Below are positions 4,719 to 9,036 of a stretch of 9,036 nt of DNA, piece by piece (the first letter of the stretch is position 1; the number at the start of each line of letters is the position of its first letter). Made by a program: the position numbers and the translations under genes. Source of the DNA: DALYCO01 sp964535545 (GTDB lineage Bacteria; Patescibacteriota; Minisyncoccia; Phycocordibacterales; UBA9973); NCBI GenBank assembly GCA_964535545.1, contig CAZHUT010000035.1, positions 1 through 9,036 of the forward strand, in the 5' to 3' direction. Under the pieces are notes generated by a model. The model had not been told where the DNA came from, made no database searches, and worked only from the letters and a program-made list of their open reading frames with translations.

Positions 4719-6188
4719 TTACTTTTTAGCTGGAGTAGTTTGGATAAGCACTGTAATATCTTCAAGCAATTGCACTTCCTTGCACATTTTTGTCTTGATT
4801 GAGCTCAATGAGTGGACATCTTGGATCATGACCTTGCCGACAGCATTTCGAATGAACACGGAACGGATATCATCGCCAATTACATCATCAGATTCTTCCT
4901 CAGCCTGATTATTAACCCTATCACAAGAAGTCTGTGACGAAGCGATCTGATCTCGCGTAAGCGACGCTAAGATATTGCGAGTTTCGTTTGGATAGAAATA
5001 GTATGAAGGATACTGGCGGAGGAAATCGAGCATCAAGTCTTCAAGATTTGGCGTATAAGCTCCATCGGTAACAATTGCCTGTGCCTGACTCATGCCTCCA
5101 GTCGCAACGAGAGTAATAATTGAGTTCTGAAGCGCATACGTTCCCTTCCAGAATGGCTCTGTTTCCGTACCATCATTTTGATATTTTGCCAGCTCTGCTG
5201 CATATGCAGCACGCTCGTTCGCTGTGTAGCGTCCAACTCGTACAACTGCTTCAACGGTCTTCAAGCCGATATTCTTTATGCGCATAGCATTCACATAATC
5301 AAACATAAATCCGCGAGGAGCATGTTCGAGCAAGTAGCCGACTTTGACAATGCGCAGTGCTTCGTCCAAACCGTCATTGTCTTTGCCGTCTTTTACAAGA
5401 GCCATGGCATTGATTCCCATGAGTTCTGCTGTTTCCTGGATGGCCGTGTAGTCTGGGAAGCGTCCATAGACATTGATCAATTTTGAAGATTCAAAACCAA
5501 GCTGCGGATTGAGATATATGGACTTTTCAGCTGCTTTTCTAAAATCTGCCAAGGCTGTTTCGTTGCCGGCTAATACTTCTGCCGCGACATCGCCATTCCA
5601 AACGGCATGATCGATCAAGGCGCCCAAAAAGCGTTCCTTGTCTTCTGCCCGTTCGCCAGAATATCTTGGGTACTTCACTTCGTCTGACAATTTATCGAGA
5701 TATGGATAAGCATTGTCCGCTTCAGGAACAGTGATGGTTGCAAAAGCCAAGTCGCTATCATTTACTCGCTTCTGATCAGGAATAATTTGTCCGAGAGCCT
5801 TTATCAAAAACAAAAGAAGAGCTGCGGTTGCAACAGCTGAGACGGTAACAAGAGCGATCCCCTTCAGGATCTTCTTCCACCATGGACTGCCATGATGATG
5901 GTGCTTCTTATGTTTTGTCGCACTCGGGCGAATAACGTAGCTGCGTTCAGGCAACACCGGACCTTCAACGTCTTCGGCGTGGTAGTATGCAAATTTTCCT
6001 TTTACAAGTTTGCTCTTAGTCGCATAGGTTTTAGCCCACCATGCAACGTAGGTTTCGAGCGGAGTTGTTTCATCAAGAGCGTAACTTTTGACAGCGTGTT
6101 TGAGAATTTCATCGACAATCTTCGGTGATGGATTTTTACCGTGACGCTTCATCCATACTTCCTTGATATATTGTTTTGGATTTTCCAT
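4719..6188 (-). CDS. Single-pass membrane protein with cytoplasmic head and helical extracellular domain, unknown function
   Basis: 489 residues. Residues 1-65 form a charged, Trp-containing cytoplasmic region (YIKEVWMKRHGKNPSP; YVAWWAKTYATKSK). A linker with a basic His-rich cluster (KHKKHHHHGSPWWKK, 92-106) sits directly before one membrane helix (about 109-133). Under the positive-inside rule this puts the N-terminus inside and about 355 residues outside. The outer part is mostly helical with many Ala/Leu/Tyr residues, without clear TPR or enzyme motifs. Two cysteines near the C-terminus (in TSCDRVNN and TKMCKEV) could pair. I recognise no family. ATG 6188 is supported by an extended -10 promoter 7 nt upstream and no Shine-Dalgarno. 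The next gene starts 29 nt after the stop, also single-pass with a large outer domain, suggesting the two form a surface pair. Confidence 0.8.
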   Translation of the reverse strand: MENPKQYIKEVWMKRHGKNPSPKIVDEILKHAVKSYALDETTPLETYVAWWAKTYATKSKLVKGKFAYYHAEDVEGPVLPERSYVIRPSATKHKKHHHHGSPWWKKILKGIALVTVSAVATAALLLFLIKALGQIIPDQKRVNDSDLAFATITVPEADNAYPYLDKLSDEVKYPRYSGERAEDKERFLGALIDHAVWNGDVAAEVLAGNETALADFRKAAEKSIYLNPQLGFESSKLINVYGRFPDYTAIQETAELMGINAMALVKDGKDNDGLDEALRIVKVGYLLEHAPRGFMFDYVNAMRIKNIGLKTVEAVVRVGRYTANERAAYAAELAKYQNDGTETEPFWKGTYALQNSIITLVATGGMSQAQAIVTDGAYTPNLEDLMLDFLRQYPSYYFYPNETRNILASLTRDQIASSQTSCDRVNNQAEEESDDVIGDDIRSVFIRNAVGKVMIQDVHSLSSIKTKMCKEVQLLEDITVLIQTTPAKK

Positions 6189-6195
6189 TACTCAA

Positions 6196-6204
6196 ATTAT
6201 ACCA
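6196..6204 (-). promoter_or_regulatory. Consensus extended -10 promoter of the 6188 operon, predicted leaderless
   Basis: On the minus strand TGG (6204-6202) plus TATAAT (6201-6196) is a perfect extended -10. Seven bases then lead to ATG 6188, so +1 falls within one base of the start codon. No Shine-Dalgarno is present. No good -35 is visible, as is usual for extended -10 promoters. Confidence 0.65.
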
Positions 6205-6221
6205 TTCAATATTCGGAATGG
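6202..6221. promoter_or_regulatory. Dyad overlapping the 6188 promoter
   Basis: CCATTC (6202-6207) and GAATGG (6216-6221) are exact inverted copies 8 bp apart. The left half covers the TGG of the extended -10 element. The position suits a repressor operator; it also lies 44 nt after the stop of the 108-residue gene, so it could alternatively be a weak 3' hairpin. Six-base arms can arise by chance. Confidence 0.25.
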
Positions 6222-6264
6222 AAGATGAAAAAACTTTTTTCTGTGTAAAACGAGCGCCGGATGA

Positions 6265-6591
6265 TTACTTAGGAATAATTGAAATTAAATACAGTATTCC
6301 CAAAACGATCACGGCGACTGGAAACCCGCCAACCAATGTCCTCGTAGACGTCCAATCAAGAAAGTTAAGGATACGAAACGGGATTGAAATCAAATACCAG
6401 AGAATTGATTTCTTTTCTAAAACTCGCCATTCTTCTGAAGTTTTCACCCATGGGAGTTTCCAGGTCAAAACTGATTCGATCTTACTTTTACCAGTTTTGT
6501 TTTCTGTTATATATAACCACACATAGAGTAAAATAATTACCGAACCAAAAACTGGTACTAAGACTTCTGGATTTTCAACAAAATAATTCAT
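6265..6591 (-). CDS. Small multi-helix membrane protein, unknown function
   Basis: 108 residues from ATG 6591, 19 nt after the stop of the DUF2207 gene. Predicted membrane helices lie at about 9-28 and 86-105, with a possible third hydrophobic stretch at 63-78 (ILWYLISIPFRILNFL). The connecting loop is basic and Trp-rich (VLTWKLPWVKTSEEWRVLEKK), suggesting a cytoplasmic or interfacial loop. No family is recognised. The longer open frame to 6720 was rejected because its first 43 residues are antisense-like readings of the glycine-run end of the DUF2207 gene in another frame. No Shine-Dalgarno is visible; translation may follow from the upstream gene. Its tight linkage suggests it works with the DUF2207 protein in the membrane. 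Confidence 0.75.
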   Translation of the reverse strand: MNYFVENPEVLVPVFGSVIILLYVWLYITENKTGKSKIESVLTWKLPWVKTSEEWRVLEKKSILWYLISIPFRILNFLDWTSTRTLVGGFPVAVIVLGILYLISIIPK

Positions 6592-6610
6592 GGCAAGAAA
6601 ATATGAAGGA

Positions 6611-8416
6611 TTACCAGCTTCCACCACCGCCGCCTCCCCCACCGCCGCCAGACGATCCGCCGCCTGATGAACCTGAAGAACCGCCAGACGAGTATGAAGC
6701 CGGCGCTGAAAACATTGCACTTGTTGCGCTGGCTGAGAAATGATTCAAACTTGAAGCCAAAGCAACTGCGGAGAACGTAGACATTGAACTATCTGAATAC
6801 CACTGTGGAGGAACTGTATAGATGCCTTCGAATTCCTTCGCCCATTTCTTTTCCAGGCCAAAGACCATGGCGTACGGCAAAAGCTTTTCAAATATCTCTG
6901 GATTCTTAGCTGGGGCGTTATGGAACTTGATTCGCTCCTCTTCTGCAACGGAGATATATAATTTGAGACCGAGCAGCTTTCGTTCTGCTTCAAGGCCCTT
7001 ATCAGTAAGCTTGGATGTACGAGGATTAGTAATAATACTGATAAGACCAATCAAGATGCATGAAACAGAAAAGATCACCCCAAACTTCCAACCCGCAAAG
7101 AACCAGATAAAAATTCCAGGATTGATTGCTAAGAAGATGCTCAAGAAGAGCTTGATGAGTGCAGGGTTGCCATTCCAATTTACCTTAGTTGCAAAACCGC
7201 TGCGCTCAACATAGTTTCGAATAATGAGAGATTCTGCCACTGTAGAACGGACCTCGCCCGCAATTGGATAAAACGTATTGATCAGATCTGTCTGGCTCTT
7301 GCCGGCGATATTTTCAAGCAACTTCTTGTCATATGCCGTAAGCCCATCTGTTACCTTTTCTGTTTGAATAAAAGTGAATTCATCGTCAACACTCTTGATC
7401 TTGATATATCCTCGAACAGCGAGGTAGATAATCTGAGCAGATAGATTTTCATTGGCAATACCACCATTGACGACACCTGCCGTTTCCAGCGGATCCATTT
7501 CACCCGCATCGTATTCAGCTACGACGGTATTTTGCTTGTAATAAGTACGGCGTCGCAGCCAGAATTGAAAAGACTTTCGATACCATAAAGCCACCACCAC
7601 AAGCGGCATTGGATAGAACCAGTGATCATTGAGCCAGTTGAGCATTTTTTCCCAGAACGTATATGGAACTTCAGCAGCAACTGTTCCCTTAGGAAAACCG
7701 ACAGCGATTGTCATACCTTCCCCTGTATCAAAATAGACGCTTTCATCGCTGAAAAATGCAACTTCAGTTCTATTCGTTTCAGTATCATAGAGAGGCTCAG
7801 TTGAGATGCATGGATCTTTGATTCCTTCGAGGCCGCAATATGAAGCGATGTGCAGAGAGTTAGCCTGAAGATTTCCTGGCAGGAATACATGCGCTTCGGC
7901 GCTCCACATTGGCACGGTCCAGTCAGTTCCGGTTGCATTCCAGTAAATTTCATCTCGATCATCAAAACGGCCAATAGCATTTTTTGCAAGGTACGTTATT
8001 TTATACACATGCATACCCGAAAGAGTTACATCAGGATCACCGACTTTTACTCGAATAGGATTGCGGCCACTTACGTCAAAAAGGTATGGATTGCCTTTTT
8101 CGTCTTGAACATCTATGACATCCACTTCAAGCTTACGCGTCGTCCCAACAATCTTTGTGAGATTGATGTCTCGATAAATACCGTGACGCTCTTGGTCTTT
8201 AAAGTCATATTCGATAGTTTCAGTAACTGTAATAGTACCGTCAGGATTGACAACGATATCTGAACTGAAGTTATGAATGATTTCAGTAAAATCATCTTCA
8301 GTAACTGTTTCAGAACCTACCTGTGCTCGGACCACGGTCACCAATCCAGTAAATACGACAACGGAAATAAGCAAACCGATAGCCCATAGTCTCGCGAGTT
8401 TTGTATTTGTAATCAT
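6611..8416 (-). CDS. DUF2207-family membrane protein with glycine-run C-terminus
   Basis: 601 residues. A signal-like helix (about 10-28, ending VVRAQ at 29-32) is followed by an extracytoplasmic beta-rich domain (about 44-245; IVVNPDGTITVTETIEYDF at 54-72 is typical of the DUF2207 start, which usually begins with a strand pair and RGIYRDI-like motif, here HGIYRDI 78-84). A membrane helix at about 265-279 leads to a cytoplasmic part, a helix pair at about 419-440 and 442-463, and the conserved tail motif LLPYAMVFGLEKKWAKEF (512-529). The protein ends with a Ser/Gly-rich stretch, ten consecutive glycines (590-599) and SW, as is common in this family. Cysteines C194 and C203 could pair outside. 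The family has no established biochemical function. ATG 8416 was chosen because it starts one base after the upstream stop (TAATATG) and gives a proper signal sequence; the open frame to 8503 overlaps the upstream gene. Confidence 0.9.
   Translation of the reverse strand: MITNTKLARLWAIGLLISVVVFTGLVTVVRAQVGSETVTEDDFTEIIHNFSSDIVVNPDGTITVTETIEYDFKDQERHGIYRDINLTKIVGTTRKLEVDVIDVQDEKGNPYLFDVSGRNPIRVKVGDPDVTLSGMHVYKITYLAKNAIGRFDDRDEIYWNATGTDWTVPMWSAEAHVFLPGNLQANSLHIASYCGLEGIKDPCISTEPLYDTETNRTEVAFFSDESVYFDTGEGMTIAVGFPKGTVAAEVPYTFWEKMLNWLNDHWFYPMPLVVVALWYRKSFQFWLRRRTYYKQNTVVAEYDAGEMDPLETAGVVNGGIANENLSAQIIYLAVRGYIKIKSVDDEFTFIQTEKVTDGLTAYDKKLLENIAGKSQTDLINTFYPIAGEVRSTVAESLIIRNYVERSGFATKVNWNGNPALIKLFLSIFLAINPGIFIWFFAGWKFGVIFSVSCILIGLISIITNPRTSKLTDKGLEAERKLLGLKLYISVAEEERIKFHNAPAKNPEIFEKLLPYAMVFGLEKKWAKEFEGIYTVPPQWYSDSSMSTFSAVALASSLNHFSASATSAMFSAPASYSSGGSSGSSGGGSSGGGGGGGGGGSW
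6620..6649 (-). repeat. Ten-glycine codon run
   Basis: Ten consecutive GGN codons (mixed GGT, GGC, GGA, GGG) encode the glycine tail of the DUF2207 protein. Codons vary at the third base, so this is protein-level low complexity kept by selection and not a simple slippage-prone DNA repeat. Confidence 0.85.
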
Positions 8417-8417
8417 A

Positions 8418-9036
8418 TTAGTACATATCTTTGTTAGAGTAGTAATCAGGATCAACTTCTTCTGGATCAAGCATTTCGCGCGAAGTAACTGTAAGCTTAC
8501 CATTCTTCAAGTCTTCAATAGTGAGCTTGTATGAAGTTATATTTCCTTCGTCATCATAGATTCCTTCCTGAACTTCTCGGTGGATAAGCACATATTTTCC
8601 ATTCTGAAATTCATACGTTTCGTCTTCATACATATCCCCTACGCCACGATATTTGTTGTAACTGACAATTGTTTTATTTTCAGGATAAAATTCAGGATTG
8701 ACGGCTGTGACGAGCGGAGCAGCTTCGAATGTATGCGTTTCGGGATTGTAAGCATAGTAATTGTATGTGATGTTATATGCCCCTGCCCCAGTTTGAACAA
8801 CAAGATCCTTGTAGCCATCAAAAGTTACGTCCTGGAATCGAAGCGCCATGTTGTCCGGCATGTATAAAGGACCATCGAATGAATCGATGAGATACACGCC
8901 TTCATCAAAATTCTCTGTATCTTCTGCGTTTGGAAGCGAATATACAACTGTTTTATCTCGAGAAAATTCCAAACCACCAGAAGCCAAGATCGTCATATCG
9001 ATCTGTTCCCCTTTGCCAAGCGCAATCTGGCAAGAA
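8418..9036 (-). CDS. XAC2610/FG-GAP-like calcium-site protein, C-terminal part (runs off right edge)
   Basis: The frame is open to the right edge with no stop before base 9036, giving 205 visible residues, so the N-terminus is outside the window; the internal ATG at 8996 is not taken as the start. RFQDVTFDGYKDLVVQTGAGAYN (from about residue 66) carries the DxxFDGYxDL signature of FG-GAP/XAC2610-like domains, where the aspartates bind calcium in a beta-propeller-like fold. The following NYYAYNPETHTFE, TIVSYNKYRGVGD and ETYEFQNGKYVLIHRE strands fit the same family layout. In Xanthomonas, XAC2610 is a periplasmic inhibitor of a lysozyme-like type IV effector; whether that applies here is unknown. 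Composition is acidic, suggesting an extracytoplasmic protein. The stop overlaps the junction with the DUF2207 start by a 1-nt gap, so the two are almost surely cotranscribed and coupled. Confidence 0.75.
   Translation of the reverse strand, partial: SCQIALGKGEQIDMTILASGGLEFSRDKTVVYSLPNAEDTENFDEGVYLIDSFDGPLYMPDNMALRFQDVTFDGYKDLVVQTGAGAYNITYNYYAYNPETHTFEAAPLVTAVNPEFYPENKTIVSYNKYRGVGDMYEDETYEFQNGKYVLIHREVQEGIYDDEGNITSYKLTIEDLKNGKLTVTSREMLDPEEVDPDYYSNKDMY

Noticed and set aside
6228..6242. Palindrome GAAAAAACTTTTTTC after the 108-residue gene as an intrinsic terminator
   Set aside because: It has almost no loop and only A-T pairs, so a stable hairpin is not expected.
6592..6720. N-terminal extension of the 108-residue membrane protein
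   Set aside because: It overlaps the end of the DUF2207 gene in another frame, reading the glycine codons as Ala/Val/Glu-rich low complexity.
6621..9036. Plus-strand open frames opposite the DUF2207 and XAC2610-like genes
   Set aside because: Low-complexity Ser/Ile/Phe-rich shadows of the minus-strand genes with no motif or start signal.
1..9036. CRISPR array, tRNA, rRNA, insertion sequence or phage genes
   Set aside because: No spaced direct repeats, no cloverleaf-forming segments ending in CCA, and no transposase, integrase or capsid motif seen on either strand.

Overview
The window looks like a chromosomal segment of a small-genome, poorly characterised bacterium. A Candidate Phyla Radiation (Patescibacteria, Parcubacteria-like) origin is my best guess. 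The reasons are a shortened release factor 2, genes packed 1-30 nt apart, several single-pass membrane-anchored proteins with no recognisable family, a DUF2207 protein with a glycine-run tail, few Shine-Dalgarno sequences and apparently leaderless promoters. No marker gene (16S, ribosomal protein) is present, so this is inference. The genetic code appears standard: RF2 carries the SPF anticodon-like tripeptide, and none of the genes needs UGA as sense.

Layout, left to right. 1-189 (-) is the N-terminal part of an unrecognised protein that runs off the left edge. 190-313 is intergenic and holds a long imperfect hairpin. 314-1189 (-) is prfB (RF2), with a strong extended -10 promoter placed so that transcription should start at its ATG. 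1190-1346 is intergenic and holds that promoter and another long hairpin. 1347-2012 (-) is a three-helix membrane protein, and 2067-2465 (-) a small soluble protein; the two appear co-directional and are separated by a perfect 15-bp hairpin abutting a Shine-Dalgarno. 2466-2571 is a divergent promoter region. 2572-3309 (+) is a family 2 glycosyltransferase, the only plus-strand gene, and it contains a striking GC-only hairpin. It converges with a 3-nt gap on 3313-4689 (-), a single-pass anchored protein with a probable NTF2-like tail, which lies 29 nt behind 4719-6188 (-), a second single-pass protein driven by a near-consensus leaderless promoter. 6265-6591 (-), 6611-8416 (-) and 8418-9036 (-) form a tight three-gene run: a small membrane protein, a DUF2207 protein and the 3' part of an XAC2610/FG-GAP-like protein.

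Taken together, apart from prfB, most of the window is devoted to the cell envelope: two membrane-anchored modules (3313-6188 and 6265-9036) with large predicted extracytoplasmic domains, a membrane protein of unknown role and a sugar transferase. The two most interesting aspects are the expression signals (leaderless extended -10 promoters, and strong intergenic hairpins without U-tracts) and the reduced RF2, whose start codon aligns with the position of the classical prfB frameshift. I see no tRNA, rRNA, CRISPR array, transposase or phage gene.
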